Assembly: GCF_030247185.1 (NCBI RefSeq)
Contig: NC_080572.1
Coordinates: 90,385,435 to 90,449,434 of the forward strand
From: Malaya genurostris
Taxonomy: Eukaryota > Arthropoda > Insecta > Diptera > Culicidae
Reading direction: 5' to 3'
Length of the DNA stretch: 64,000 nt
Each line of letters starts with the position of its first letter. Position 1 is the stretch's first letter. The notes below the pieces were generated by a model, which was given only the letters and a program-made list of their open reading frames with translations, searched no databases and was not told the DNA's origin. The position numbers were made by a program, and so were the translations under genes. Below are positions 1 through 12,332 of this stretch, piece after piece.

Positions 1-537
1 TTTGCAAATTCAGTGCGTGCTAATTGTGCTGCTAATGTGAAGTTTGTCGTTTATTTTCAGTTCGTTCTACCTACCTGGAATCGTCGTCGGGTTTGGCCTG
101 TTCGTCCTTGTTCATAGAATTTTGATTGGCAGTTCGAAATTCGCCAATGTTATTTCCGAATCGGTTTCGTGTATCTGTTTCCTTTGGAAACGATAGAGCA
201 AAACGCTTTGTTGATAACGAAGCACGAATATATTTTACCTGTATCAACAGCTTCCGGATTTTCTAATATTCCGATGGTTACTTGAAAACAATCAAAATGA
301 AAACACTTTCCACTTTTTAACCATATTTGCATTTATCTATTTGAAAATATCTTAATGCGGTGAGCACGTTTTTTGATAAATATTTGCAATATTTTCTTAA
401 ATATCGCGCAATGATTTATTTGATCAAAATTGATAAAATTTAATGTTTGGTTCACGAAGTGACAGCTCTCAGTTTTTTCACTTCTCATGAAAACCGTTTA
501 CCAACCGATTGGCAGTGTAGCCAAACAAAATTTCATA
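1..537. other. AT-rich spacer, no gene seen
   Basis: I see no supported coding region, RNA gene or clear repeat here. The open frames are short and lack protein-like composition. The last three bases (ATA, 535-537) are the left target-site copy of the adjacent MITE. Confidence 0.5.
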
Positions 538-699
538 AGCGGACCTTACACGATCATTAAAATTGTCATCAATTAAAAAATAATGTCATTTTAATGAACG
601 TGTAAGGTGCAGTAATGAAGAGTTTTCCATGCAAATTTGGAATATCATTACTTAGTGATCATTGAAAATGACATTTTTAATGCTCGTGTAAGGGCCGCT
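538..699. mobile_element. MITE with 3-bp TSD (family A, short copy)
   Basis: A 162-bp non-coding element with inverted ends: it starts AGCGGACCTTACACG and ends CGTGTAAGGGCCGCT. It is flanked by ATA on both sides (535-537 and 700-702), a 3-bp target duplication. Just inside the ends it continues with matching ATTAAAA/TTTTAAT stretches. A longer relative sits at 24781-25229 with the same ends and an ATT/ATT flank. Three-bp TSD MITEs are known from mosquitoes; the parent transposase family cannot be assigned from this window. Confidence 0.8.
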
Positions 700-702
700 A
701 TA

Positions 703-1357
703 GATATCTGTCGGACCCAGCTGCATCAGCCGAAGTTTACTCTCCGTTGGCTGTCATCGGAATTTCAAATACAGCGGACATTTCCGTGTCTGTTATGGGA
801 GTTTTTGATAGCATTTTTATGGGTACTTGAATTAATTTGGAAATCAATAAGTTCTAACTCAAACTTCGGCCGATTTGAAGATGCAGATTTTAAAATGGAA
901 ATTAAACAAGCATCACAGTCTTAACAATGTAGTTTGAGAATAAAAATCGCACAATAATAATGTGAAATATCTTTCATTGTTTATCAGAGTGTAGAACTAA
1001 TATGTTCACGCAGGAAAATTCCGGCTGCTTGAGACGACAAAACGATTCAAACAAAATATGCTTATTTTAAACTAGAATATTGATATTCATGCAACGCAGA
1101 AAAGGGTATTTTAAAATGCAATATATCGCGCATTGAATTCAAAGATATTTTGTTTTGAATCAGCCTGTTTTCATTTCCGTTTGATTCAAATATATTTGAT
1201 ATTTACCTCATAGCAAATAATTTTCGTTTCTACACGCATAGAAACGAATACAATTAATTTTAACATTAACATTTTTTTCACTTGGAATCAAAAACAATTG
1301 TTATCTGAATCAAAGCAAATAAGTTTTTTTTCTACAATAAGGCTTCCGTATGATTGT
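703..1357. other. AT-rich spacer, no gene seen
   Basis: No coding evidence beyond short chance frames. No inverted or tandem repeat stood out. Confidence 0.45.
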
Positions 1358-1365
1358 GTGTAGAT

Positions 1366-1668
1366 TAGAGATGGGCAATTCGTTCGCGAACGGTTCAAAA
1401 GAACTAGTTCTTTTGAAAGAATGAATGATCAATAGTTCTTTTTTTTGAGAACGGTAGTTCTTCAATTCAAATCTGTGGATCGTTTTTTTGCTCGCGCAAT
1501 CCTTTTTGAGTCTACGAAACATCAGTTCTAATTGAGATCTTGGTTAGTCATTCAACAGGTAAATTAACTAAGAAAAGAATGAACGAACGGCTGTCGAGAA
1601 CTAGTTATTTTAATAGAACTCTGCATCACTGAACGGTTCTTTGAAATGAACTGTTTTGCCCATCTTTA
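1366..1668. mobile_element. hAT-like MITE with 8-bp TSD
   Basis: A 303-bp non-coding element whose ends are TAGAGATGGGCAA and, inverted, TAAAGATGGGCAA. It is bounded by a perfect 8-bp direct repeat GTGTAGAT (1358-1365 and 1669-1676). Inside, GAACGG and AACTAGTT-type motifs recur in both orientations, so it can fold back. The 8-bp TSD is the hallmark of hAT transposition; the family assignment is inference because no transposase is present. Confidence 0.8.
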
Positions 1669-1676
1669 GTGTAGAT

Positions 1677-4600
1677 TCAATAATAGATTTGTTGAAATTC
1701 ACCAATTTTTTCTTTGAAATGAATATTGATTATTATGAACACTTTTTTTCTAAATTAAAAATCTCTATTGTTGAAAGAAGCATAAATACTTGATATAAAA
1801 AATTAAACATTTTGAGTTAAATTTATATGCAATAAAATTACACTTTTTTAAAAATATGTTTTCATCATTTGTTTTCTACTTTAACTGCTCTTGTTAAGTC
1901 GGTTATACGAGATTGTATGCATTCATTCAAAAGTGGTAAATTCTGGATAAAATAATTTTTTTCATTTGAACTTTGGTTAGCTTATTAAGGTTATTAAGCT
2001 TATTAATTTTCAATGCCATCAATGCATTTTGCACGCTCAGCCAAGTATGGGTGCGGAATTTACATTACCTGTGGTATTAACTCTTGTACATCCTTTCGTT
2101 CAATAATTTTCAATAAATTTACAGTGAAACCGTTTTCTGAAATGAATGCAATTGATTTTTTTTTTCATGCATAATTCGTAATATATCTTACCTACTATAG
2201 TATTACAAAATTTGAAAGATTTCAACAGTGCAGACAGTTAAAAACCATCAACTGTTTCGCAACTTATTACTTCTTTGAACGCGTTCGTTTATATTATGCT
2301 TTGCATTGTTATTATCTCAAAATCAACTAGTAGCAATATTGATTTAATGACTGTTTAGGGAAGAGTTCGGACGTAGGAGATTCTTTGCAGCGGTTCTTGT
2401 GTAACAGCTCAAAGCTAAAATGGATTATATTAGATTAGTCAGTTTATAATAACAAGTGTTGCGAAGTTCAACTAACGACTTACATTGAGTCTTCCCCTGT
2501 TCAACTATCCGAACGATAAATCTCCCTATTCGCGGTAAACTTGTATCGATGACGGCCTCCTAAAGATGAGCCAATAATTCAACAGTAGAATTCAATAATT
2601 CACGTGTAATTAACTAATGTCGAGCCCTACCTTCTATCGAGTAAATAATTTGTTCAACTAGAGTGGCTCCTACGTGGGAAGGCGTCTTAATAGCCTAATG
2701 GCCAATTCAATTTATTTAAGCACGCCGTCCGACCTTCAACAAGAAAAGGAAAAACATGAAAATGCACTGAAGGAAGCCACACATAACCTCACTTGTGATA
2801 GATGCTTATCAGTATTCGTGATGCTAATTAGAGAATTCAAATTCATATACGTACTACCGTATTCCGTAAAACGGTCAACATAACCGTTAGATCAAACGTA
2901 TAACTAGAAATTGATAGCTGCACTTAAATATATGAATAGTCGCTCGCTATGTAAGAGCTGCAAATTACTCCGTTCTAACTTCAGTTCTCTCGTTCTGACG
3001 TTTTCACTTCTCTTCCGGTCCAGGGCGCCCAGCTCGTTCATCTCTGAAAGGTAGGACAGTGTCACCAGAACAAATGACAATATTTTAGAATTAAAATTCT
3101 CTAGAATTTGATTCGAGAACGAGATATTTTATTCAACATCAATGAATTTGACTCAGTATATTAGATTCTGTTGAATTCAATTTCGTTTCTCTATATACGA
3201 AGAAAATGAAACATGCGGGAAATTGACAGTTCATCTGTTGTTGAGATAGTTTTTGTCTTGATGAAGTTTTATTTGCGATAGCTGGTTTGTTGCTAAATGG
3301 TGACAGTTGGAAAAGGAACATATATACAGGCTAGAACAACATTTTTCAAAATCCTGTGTAAATTTGCTATACATTGGAAATAAGTATAGCTCACTACTAC
3401 CACCCACTCGACTATTCGCCGCGATTTTTCAAAACGTTTCACTACGTTCCGAAACGATAGCAAAGTTCTCATATCTGTTACAGAAAATATTCCAACTGCA
3501 ACACGTTGAACACTTCTCACGCGATTTAAAGTTTACAACACAACTTTATTTCCATTTCGTTTGAATCACACGTGAATTCAATCGGAATAAAACAAAAATA
3601 AACTTGTGATTTCAACCAACAGCAAAACAAGAATTTAGTGTGAAGTGAATGTAGCATCCGAAATAGTATCGTAGTGAGAGTACAGCTTCCAAACTACTTT
3701 TTCATTGCAATACGGCTGAGGAACAAAATTTTCAATAATTCTAGTAGAAGTGATAAAAATTAATTGATAAAACTACAAGGATCAGCCCCATGGGGTTGTT
3801 CGAGCCATTTATGTGGAACAAGGCAACCAAAATTTCTAATGATCGACATTTTCAATTCATCGTCACACTTTTGAATCCGCAAATGCACGAGAGTCTGCTT
3901 AGATTGATCTTTATTAGGAACCAACACCGAACATGCGAACCCGGAATATAGACTCTATTCGTCGTGCTTTGTATTTGTTTTGTAGCCGACGAAATTACAT
4001 CAATAGCCCAAATGTATGCAATTATATGTTTGTACATGCTTGCGATACGGATATCGATATTTAAGCTTCTCTTCGCCAAGCTTGTGTTAAAGTTTTGGAT
4101 GCAAGCAGTTATTTTTATAGCGTTTCTCCACCATTCTGCGATTTCGATTGCAGCGATGAACTTTTTCTCATTATCAATCGAGCTCATCTTATATAAATTA
4201 GAAATTAGTCTTATGCACTCAAAATTTACCCTGGGGTAGTTGTCAATTTCTCAGGCGAAACGACAAAACATGGAATTTCATCCGATCTTGCATGACACAA
4301 GATCAAAGCATACCAATTAAAGCTTCAAATTGTTTTATGGCCTTTTTGCCTTGCTGTCTTGCCACAACCTACCTCTAGCATGCTACGCGTAGGACTGAAA
4401 CGCTATTATTTTGCTTATATTTATAGCTTCGCGTGTTTCCAAAAGTTTCGCATTTGCATCGATTGACCAATCAGAGCGATGCCTTTCCTTTGATATATCG
4501 CTTACTCCTTCAAAACCGTCGACTATGCCAGGGAAATCTGGTATGCCGGAGATTTTTTGCAGACAAAATAGGACACTGCTAGCTATTAATCAACATTTCA

Positions 4601-4899
4601 ATGATACATAATTAAAAATACATGGCTATGAACATTCAAATCAATTCGTAGAAATATTTACAATCAAATACAAAATTGACTGAGCTGTAATTGTTCAAAA
4701 CCTGACCACATTTCTACGTGTATTTTTCTTGAGTTTCTAATTTGAACCCCTATATAGAAAACAAAAATGTGTTCCACATTAAAAACACATAGCAATCGGA
4801 AAGCAACATTTTTTATCCTTCCAACACTAAATTTTGTTTGAATAATTGTTATAAATCTATGATACGATATTTTAAATCGAAGCATACTGTTGAATCGAG
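1677..4899. other. AT-rich spacer, no gene seen
   Basis: Several open frames of 60-110 codons occur on both strands, but none resembles a known protein and they overlap in conflicting frames. The stretch at about 3695-3765 resembles 5250-5320 (shared core CATTGCAATACG and CTGAGGAACA), so this spacer contains at least one diverged dispersed repeat. Confidence 0.4.
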
Positions 4900-5765
4900 G
4901 GTGGGGCATAATGTCCGTAGAGTGATTGTTATGAAAAAGTTAGTATATCAAAGAAATGACTTTGTTTCTCTGCATGCTAATACCGTAAATAGAGTCATTA
5001 GCACTGCTAATAGTTAGAAATTATATGCGGATAAAATGCTTATTTAGTCGGAGCAAAACCATACATGAAAGATTTGCCCAAGGATATTTTCAGTTTTTTC
5101 ATATTTTCCAGTAAACGACATCTGCCAAACTTGCCTAGCAGAAATATTCTACGATAAGGTGGTGTTAGTGATAGGGGAAAGTGTTATAATATGTCCCACT
5201 TAAGAAAACAGATAATTCTAAATGTATTAATATATTCCCCCGAGAAAGCGAGTTTTTCATTGCAATACGACTGAGGAACATAACTTTCAATGATTCCGCT
5301 ATTAGTGATGAGAACTGATTGGTATTAACACTTTTATCCAAAACGATCACATTTTCAGTTTTTTCTCTTGCCTTGGACATAATGCCCTAGCAGCCGAATA
5401 ATGTGCCTCACAAGGAATCAGTGATATGCCACACAATAAGAGGCATTTTGTCTCAAAACAATGATGCATTATGCCTCTTTAAATGTTCGTAAAGTGACTG
5501 TTTTGAAAAAAATAGTACATCAATGAATTAGTCGAAGAAAAAAATTACATCGAAAAGTTGCCAAATGATATTTTCTGTTTTTTCATATTTTCCAGCAAAC
5601 GATTACTGCGAACGATAATATGCATAGCAAAAATATCTTATGAAAAGATAGTGCTAGAGATAAAACTTGTGTTTTGTTTAGAAAAGTCTCGAATGCTTAA
5701 AAAAAAAGCGGGGGCGTTTTGGCAAACAGGGACACTTTATAATACTTTACCCTGAAAACTTTTGA
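4900..5765 (+). repeat. Diverged direct duplication in spacer
   Basis: Two segments, about 4913-5170 and 5470-5660, align in the same order. Shared blocks are a GT(C)CGTA(G/A)AGTGA core, TTTTTTCATATTTTCCAG and a run ending AGATAGTG/AAGGTGGTG. The first ends in GATAGGGGAAAGTGTTATAA, the start of a TA-plus-GGGG type terminus seen on other elements in this window. It is probably an old non-autonomous element or a tandem duplication. No coding content is recognised. Confidence 0.45.
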
Positions 5766-6334
5766 AAAATTTTGAAGCTTAAAAAAACGCGCTTTAATCA
5801 ACAGGGTCGGTTCAAAATACTTTCCCTTATTCATTTTGAGGTTTGGAATTGTGGTATCTTTCAATTCGCATAAACGAATACCATGAACTAACTATACTAT
5901 ATATCATCAAACGTTCAAGTGTATGGTTTGGATTAAAAATGGAATAGTTGATTACGCTGATCAATCGGTACTTTAACATGCGTAGAAGCTACCTGTCATC
6001 TGACTACACAATTAAATAGATAAATCTACTTGTTGTATTTATATAGAAAGGTATTTTATTGAGTTATGATATATTTCAAAGACAAAAAACTGTTTAATGC
6101 ATATAAATCGTTCAATAAAGTCTTCATGCGGTGACTGTCGATCGCTTATGTATACTTCAACGTTTACTTTTTAACAAAATGTACACATTAATTGTCTTTT
6201 ATATAAATATTGTTCAACATACCACTAAATGGCTAATCAACTGTAAAAGTTGTACATTTATAATAACATTCATTTTGATTTAGATATTACACAAAAAAAT
6301 ATAAAATACATTGATCAATACAATTATTACATAT
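5766..6334. other. 3' flank of the ankyrin-BTB gene
   Basis: Very AT-rich DNA just downstream (minus strand) of the stop codon at 6335-6337, presumably holding the 3' UTR. On the minus strand an AATAAA overlaps the stop region (6334-6339) and another lies at 6055-6060; either could direct polyadenylation. The cleavage site cannot be fixed from sequence. Confidence 0.4.
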
Positions 6335-7244
6335 TTATTTAACTTTATTGCTTGAAACAGGTCTCAATACATTGCCTGTGGGTGGTGCCGAGGTACTGGC
6401 CCCGTTTCGGCGAGACTTGATACGGGTTTGTAATGTGGCCAGTAAACCATTTAATACGTCGTGATTAGGAATCTTCTTGGCAAATAGTAACCGTTTAACA
6501 GAATCGTCGTAGGTTAACAGTGCCACCATGTTCTGTAGTAGAAATCCTTGGCAATATTCCATCAGTTTTGTAGCATTGTATACCTGTTAAGCACAGCACG
6601 GTTAATGGAATATTGTTGGTAAGATCAGTGACTTAAGAAATACCTTTGCGTGTATGTACATCGCCACGACGTTGTCGATATCGATCATCTCAGCACAACG
6701 CGCTTCGGTGTAACGAAGAAGCCCTTCCAGTTGGAAAAAGCTGGCCGCAGCCATCAACTCGAGCACATCTCCAGTAGCCACATCCAGTGTGTTACATCCT
6801 CCACTATACAAGAATTGCATCACCAACTGTAAGAAAACAGAGTTGATAGCTGATGTCTAAATTGCTCACTTTGTGAATAACTTACCTCGAATATATGGTA
6901 ACGAATGTCGTTAATCTGAACAGTTGGCGTACCGGTACCTTCATTCAGTTTAGAACTAAGCATACTTTGCAGTCGTGGTGAGGCGGTCACCAGAACGATC
7001 TTGTGTCCATAGAAGATACGATTTTCGACTCTGTAAGGTATATTTTTGTTAAGACAGTCAGAAAACAGAATTTCGGAATATTTTACCTAAATGTCACATC
7101 GCTTAGTTCTGGATTATTAACAAACTTGGGATCTATTCTGGAGCCATTTGATGGCTGCAATACTGGTTCTTTGATCTGTTTGATTGGTTCCCAACCGAAG
7201 CACGTGCTGAAGATATCTGCCAATAGAAGTGTTGTTCCTTCCTT
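6335..7244 (-). other. Coding exons 6-9: BTB and BACK domains
   Basis: Exons 7244-7087, 7030-6886, 6826-6644 and 6583-6335 are separated by introns of 56-60 bp. Exon 6 ends in the first BTB strand (NPELSDVTF). Exon 7 gives NRIFYGHKIVLVTASPRLQS and IRYHIFE. Exon 8 gives LVMQFLYSGGC and ELMAAASFFQLEGLLRYTE, typical BTB helices. Exon 9 gives KLMEYCQGFLLQNMVALL, the start of a BACK-like segment, and ends in a short basic Ser/Pro tail. Confidence 0.9.
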
Positions 7245-10200
7245 CTATAATAAGTAAGATATAGCTTGAATAAGTTAACCACATGGAAAAATCGAATAGC
7301 ATACTTTGCTGTAACGGAAAATGTTGAAGAGCAATGGCAAACACTCGGTAACGAACTGTTGGCTGTAGTCATCTGGGCAGACCTGAAGGAAGTCTTGCAA
7401 CAACTGATCAATGACAGCATCAAGTCTTAGTTCGTGGGCAGCTGCCAACGCATGCATCCAACAGTGTAGTGTCCATGGAACTCCGAGTGCGCGCAGTTCG
7501 ATGGTTATATCTAATAAAGAAAGACGAAAATTTCTTTCTCGATGCTTCCCGAAACTCACAATATTTATCTTACCTAGATGATTATTTTCAGCACTATGAT
7601 ACATGGCCTCTTGAAGACTTTTAATTTGCGTTTTGTTCAGTGTGGGTGGGGCTTCTGTTTGACGGTCCAGTTGGGTACGACTTGTACTGTCCCCTTCAGC
7701 GAGCATCTCTTCAAGCGAGAGTACTTCCCGGTTGCCAGGGGCTAGAGGATGTGATAGTAACTTTCGCAGCGAAACTCTTTGACCGTGGGCAGCTGCTACG
7801 GAAATTGCACTGAAATAACGAAAAAATGCTTTGATACAACACTGAAGGTAATATGTGAATTTCAAATTACCTGTAGCAACCACGTTGTGCACTACCTGAG
7901 AAACAAAGCGAATCCTTAAGCTGCGTTGATAGAAAGGCATGTGCTCCATGTGCAAGTAACAGTGAAACAGCCTCCACAACACCACCTCCACCGGCGACTT
8001 GCAGAGGAGTCAATGTACACTTGTCCTCGCTAAGTCTAGCTCCGCCTTCCACATGGGCACCTCTTTCTAACAGTATTCGAAGAGCTTGATAATTGCCTTT
8101 ACATGCAGCGAAGGTGACCGCAGTCCAGTGTTGTGTCTCCGGGTGAATAGCAGGACAGTTCGGATAACCGACAGATGGTACCTCAACGTTCGGATCTGCT
8201 CCGGCATCCAACAGCGTTTGAATAGCTGCATCGTCATTGCGAACTGATGCAATCATAAGTGCAGTTACTCCTTGATGATTTAACGTATCATAGCGTGTGG
8301 TTGCAGGAACTAGGGACAGGGCTTGAATTAGAAGTTCGGCACGACCAGTTAACATCAAACGGAATGCCAGGGCATATGTTGCACGACGTCCACATTCACT
8401 AGAGTCCTCCTAAAGAAAATATAACAAATTTAGCAGTTCTTAACGACGCCGTTTCATATACTTACTATATTGCTACTGGTAGTTGAGCTAGATGAATTGG
8501 ACGACAGTGACCCGTGTAGCGGTTGCGTTTGGCCGGAGTGATTCGACGATGCAATACTTTGGTTGGTTAGAGTGAGTCTCTTCGACGGTAACTCTTCTTC
8601 TGAAATGATTTGCCGTGGAGGACAGTCAACTCCAGGAAGCAACAATCGTGCTGCTTGCATGATATCGTCTTTGTCGATTAGTAAGGCATGGCGATATTCT
8701 GCGTGAGCAGAGGAAACACGGAGCCACTCTACAAGGGGAGGAAGAACCACATACGCCCTCTCGTAGCACAACTCTTGGATATTGGTTCCTCCGCCATTGG
8801 TTGCTATACCGATATCGTTGTGTTCCAGTTGAGAACAACGCATAAAGTAAAAGAGTACACGCAAGGCTGATTGTGACATAGTGATGTGCTGGCTTCTCTG
8901 CTGTGCTCGGGTAACTAAATCCTTCAGTTCATTCAAGCTACCAACGCAAGTCGTTAAAAGACACGGTTCTAGTGCCGGACTTTGTGTGTTAGAATTTATC
9001 GACGTTTGACTAGCCCATCGTGGCATGGTAAGGGCCCCGGAGGCCACTCGTCCAGCATTTAGATGCGCATATGGTTGAAGTAGTCCCCACAGGTCACCAG
9101 ATCCAGCTATAGCATGTTCGAGACCACTTGCAGTTAACGTTGCTGTCGGATCCGAAGGCAAACACTGAAGGAAGATTTCCTCCAGTAGATTTTCCAACCC
9201 AGCGCAGAGATAAACTGCGGCATATTCGTGAACAAATCTTCCCAATCTTGCATCGGCCATCCAGCGATGGAATCGTCCCACCGGCAGTTGTAGACCTGCT
9301 CGTGCCGATTTACTCTGCTTCAAAGCACTATCACCTGGAACCGCAAACATAGCGGCTGCCCGGAGACATGCTTTTATACAAGAGTCAGCCAAAGCTGGAG
9401 ATAAGACAATCTTAAATGCACCGGAAACTTCGTGTTTAGAACACAGCCCTAGCGGTCCCGACAAACGCTGTACTTCTCGTGCAACTCGTACTAAAGCTCG
9501 TTGAAGCAGGTAGCCCAATCTGGGAACCGCCTCCACAGAAACTCTTTCTGAGTGTTCTCGGCAACGACCTGACCTAAGAACTCGCAGAACACAATGCTGA
9601 CTCCAAGGAGGATGTTGAAGTTCTACTAGACGATTATGAGAATCTACCCACACGAACTCATCTGCACTGGTTACATTTGTATTCACCGTCTCTAACGAGC
9701 TGTAACGACCTAGCCTACGCTCTGGTTCCGAGCTTTCTGAGCCCGCACTGAGGCTGCTGTATGTCGATGTACTAGTATGTGAACGCATTGTGAGTTGCTG
9801 TATGGCTAGTTTAATGTCCTCCAATCCTCCACCACCCCACGGGATTTTGGCTGGTGTTGCACGGTGTCGTGATCGTGAATGATTAGTGCTTGCTCGCGAA
9901 CGTGCACTACGATTCGTCACTCCAGCTGCCAGTCGATCTTCGGGTAACGGACCGAGTGGTCCATTGTTTCGATTGCCGCCAGGTGAACTGCTTCCGTGCC
10001 CAGTATCGGACATGGATGCGTGTCCAGAGGATCGGTTTTCATCTGACGAACTGTGACATTCATTAACCCTTTGCAATCCGCGGAAGTCATGTGTTCCTGC
10101 GTGATGATGAGTCCGAGTGATGCCCAAACCTTTTTGTGGAGGACCTCCAAGAGAATTCTGTTGTGTTTGAGGGTGGTGGTAGGATTGTATTGCGTGATGA

Positions 10201-12332
10201 TTTTGGGAAAAATGTTGCTTCAAATGGCTAACGCTGCTTGCATTACTCGAATTGTTGCTGCTACTGTTCAATGGTTCGGTAGATGATGCAGGAGAGTTCA
10301 GTAAGTTTCCGTTGCTGCCACTCAGTCCACTCGAGTTGAGTCGTCTAGCGTTGTTTCCGTTTGAAACTCCATTTAGGTTGACTTTCTCTAAACCCGAACT
10401 GATCATTGCTGGTTGACATTTGACCGGTGAACTTTGGACAGTAAGTTTAGTGGGTCCGGCAACGGATCGTTGAGGGACTTGCTGCTGAAGGTTTCCCTGT
10501 TGAATTTGGCCGTTTGCCTGCTGTTGTGGTCCATGCATAGGCGTGTGGTGCTGTTGTTTGAGATTGCCGTTTACAAATTTGTTGGGACCAACATCGCGTT
10601 CCGGGATCATAGCCGAGGTGTTGTACGATAAATTATTGCTGCTGCCATTGCTGACACTGCTAGATCCCGTTGTATCGCCATTATGTTGAAGACTTTGAAC
10701 GGGCGATAGATTGTAGTTCCGTGGATCCTGGTTGCCATTGATTGGACGAACGGCTATCTCCTTGGAGATTCGAGGAGCAGGGGTCGCCACTGCCGGACTT
10801 TGAATTCGTGGTCCAGATGTGACAGGGTTGGATGAAGCAATATAGTGATTACCGGGGGATAACCCATTGGATCCATTCTGGAGATTGCTGCCAGCACTGT
10901 TAACACCCGAGCTGGTCGAGTTACTGTTGTTGGATGGCGAGCTGACATGTCCGTTGGTAACCGTTCCGGAAGGTCTGTGAGAAACAAAAAAATAAAGAAT
11001 TAGTCAAATCAGGACACTGTCTGGATGATTTTGTGGAGTTTTGGATTGAGAGGGTAATGTGCTCACTGAGTGTATAGCGTAAAGTAGCCTAAATTCAAAT
11101 TACCGTGCCCGCCAGTTTTGTACAAAGCTCCAATCGAACGGATCCCCGATGTCCTCATCATTACAACCGTATCCATCTTCAGACGTATCGTTTTGAAAGA
11201 CAGCTTGTACAATATCTGAAGCCACCTTGAAGCTTTCCTCGATTTTTATATTAATAACGCCATTCACAACACTTTCAACAAAAGAGGGCAGAGCCTTATT
11301 ATCCTGAGCTACTTGTCGAATTTCCACCACTTGTGTGTGCTTTTGCTTTGAATGATCATTGTTTACGATCGCAACTTTGGCCTTCTCAGGAATGGAAGGA
11401 GCTGGTATTTTTTTCTGTGTTATCACTACTGTGGCCGAGCACCCAGGTCCCAAAGGATCCGCAGTCGGTGCCACTGTCACAGAGGTACTTTTATTTTTCT
11501 CTTCCAAGACTGATTTCAGTTGCTGCATAAACTCCTTACCTGGTTTCGGTTGATCATTTCGATCCGTCGAGTTATCCTTGCGCTTTGATTTCAACACAAC
11601 GGAGTTTTGCCGACGAAACTGAAACTCAGCAGTTTCTTCGCATAGACGTTGAGCGTGGAATACGTTTAATTCCGTAATCTTTGGTGGCGGTGGCGAAGAG
11701 GGAGCTGTTTTTGGGTTTTCACTCTTCTTGTTCATAATACTATCCCCAAAGTATATTATGACTTTGTGGTCTTTCTGTTTTTCGATTTTGTTTTTCACAT
11801 TTTGGGTTGAATCGGCTGTTGATGGTGGTGGGGGTGGAGGCTGATAATTAAAATATTCATCCTCTTCGGTTAGATTATTGGTACTTTTAATCATTTTCGG
11901 TTCTAAAAGAGCTCCACTGTATCGATTACGATTGATTTTAGCGAAACATGGAATTTCACTATAACTTTGAGCTTTTTTCATCCGAATTAGCTGTCGTGAA
12001 GCGTCTGACGGTGGTTCTTGAAAGCTAAATTTGATTTCCGTCGATGAAGTACCCGCCGATGGCGCCACGGACCCACCATGGCGGGCTTCCTTGTTATAAT
12101 CAGAGGACATTCTTTTTTTCAAAATGAAGTTATCGTTCCGACTATTTTTATTGTTTTTGCAATACTTTGATCCCTGATATTTTCCGGAACTAACTGAAGT
12201 CGGAGCTGCAGCCGTCGAGGATGTGTCAATCGGCCCGAATGGGTGTTCGGATTTGGTCTGTGGTTTCGCCTTCAATTTGTACCCTCGAAGCTCCCGACAA
12301 AGACTGCAGGTGCAGTCTTCCGTACACGTCAT
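6335..12332 (-). CDS. Ankyrin-repeat and BTB/BACK protein, ABTB2/ABTB3 (BTBD11) family, nine exons
   Basis: I reconstruct nine exons (minus): 12332-11104, 10974-8466, 8409-7871, 7809-7574, 7510-7305, 7244-7087, 7030-6886, 6826-6644 and 6583-6335. Every junction is GT-AG, the phases agree, and the total is 5454 nt (1817 codons plus TAA). The ATG at 12330-12332 has an in-frame upstream TAA. Residues 1 to about 845 are low-complexity and weakly conserved. About 845-1110 is a conserved block containing FVWVDSHNRLVELQHPPWS. About 1247-1460 holds ankyrin repeats (TALMIASVRND..LLDAGADPN; TAVTFAACKGN..LLERGAHVEG). About 1617-1740 is a BTB fold starting NNPELSDVTF with the FYGHKIVLVTASP motif, and a BACK-like tail follows. 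Members of this family are generally regarded as substrate adaptors or scaffolds, with BTB domains binding cullin-3 or dimerising; the exact role here is inference. Human relatives are about 1000-1100 residues, so the N-terminus here is unusually long. Introns 2-8 are only 56-63 bp. Confidence 0.9.
7305..8409 (-). other. Coding exons 3-5: ankyrin repeats and linker
   Basis: Exons 8409-7871, 7809-7574 and 7510-7305 are joined by 61- and 63-bp introns. Exon 3 carries three recognisable ankyrin units (GVTALMIASVRNDDAAIQTL, WTAVTFAACKGNYQALRIL, LTPLQVAGGGGVVEAVSLL). Exon 4 adds a further helix pair (AAAHGQRVSLRKLL) and a conserved KTQIKSLQEAMYHSAENNH segment. Exon 5 reads ITIELRALGVPWTLHCWMHA and runs on to PLLFNIFRYSK. 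All boundaries are GT-AG. Confidence 0.88.
8466..10974 (-). other. Coding exon 2: Ser/Asn/Gln-rich linker and conserved ABTB core
   Basis: The acceptor reads TTTCTCACAG|ACC and the donor AATATA|GTAAGT. The first ~435 codons are rich in Ser, Asn, Gly, Gln and His (GNLQQQVPQ, SSNNSSNASS) with a Ser/Arg/His patch (TNHSRSRHRATPAKIPW). The second half becomes ordered: VAREVQRLSGPLGLCSKHEVSGAF, then FHRWMADARLGRFVHEYAAVYL and LENLLEEIFLQ. This ordered part corresponds to the histone-fold-like region before the ankyrin repeats in ABTB2/ABTB3; that equivalence is from family knowledge. Confidence 0.85.
11104..12332 (-). other. Coding exon 1: Cys cluster plus disordered N-terminus
   Basis: It encodes residues 1-409 plus two bases of the next codon. 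It opens with a cysteine cluster (MTCTEDCTCSLCRELRG), then a Ser/Lys/Asn-rich stretch and two proline runs (YQPPPPPPS and SSPPPPK), and ends in an acidic segment (NDEDIGDPFDWSFVQNW). The donor reads CACG|GTAATT at 11104/11103. The 129-bp intron leads in phase to exon 2. I do not recognise a domain. It could be a lineage-specific first exon or one of several alternative 5' exons. Confidence 0.75.

Noticed and set aside
2674..2883. 69-codon frame with a charged middle (QQEKEKHENALKEATHN)
   Set aside because: It begins at a non-ATG codon, has no splice partner or recognised motif, and lies in AT-rich spacer.
3852..4239. Overlapping 111- and 91-codon frames on opposite strands
   Set aside because: They are mutually antisense, lack recognised motifs and have an AT-driven composition.
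8626..10286. Several antisense or shifted frames of 60-77 codons within the ankyrin-BTB gene
   Set aside because: They are shadows of exon 2, whose frame is supported by domains and splice phase.
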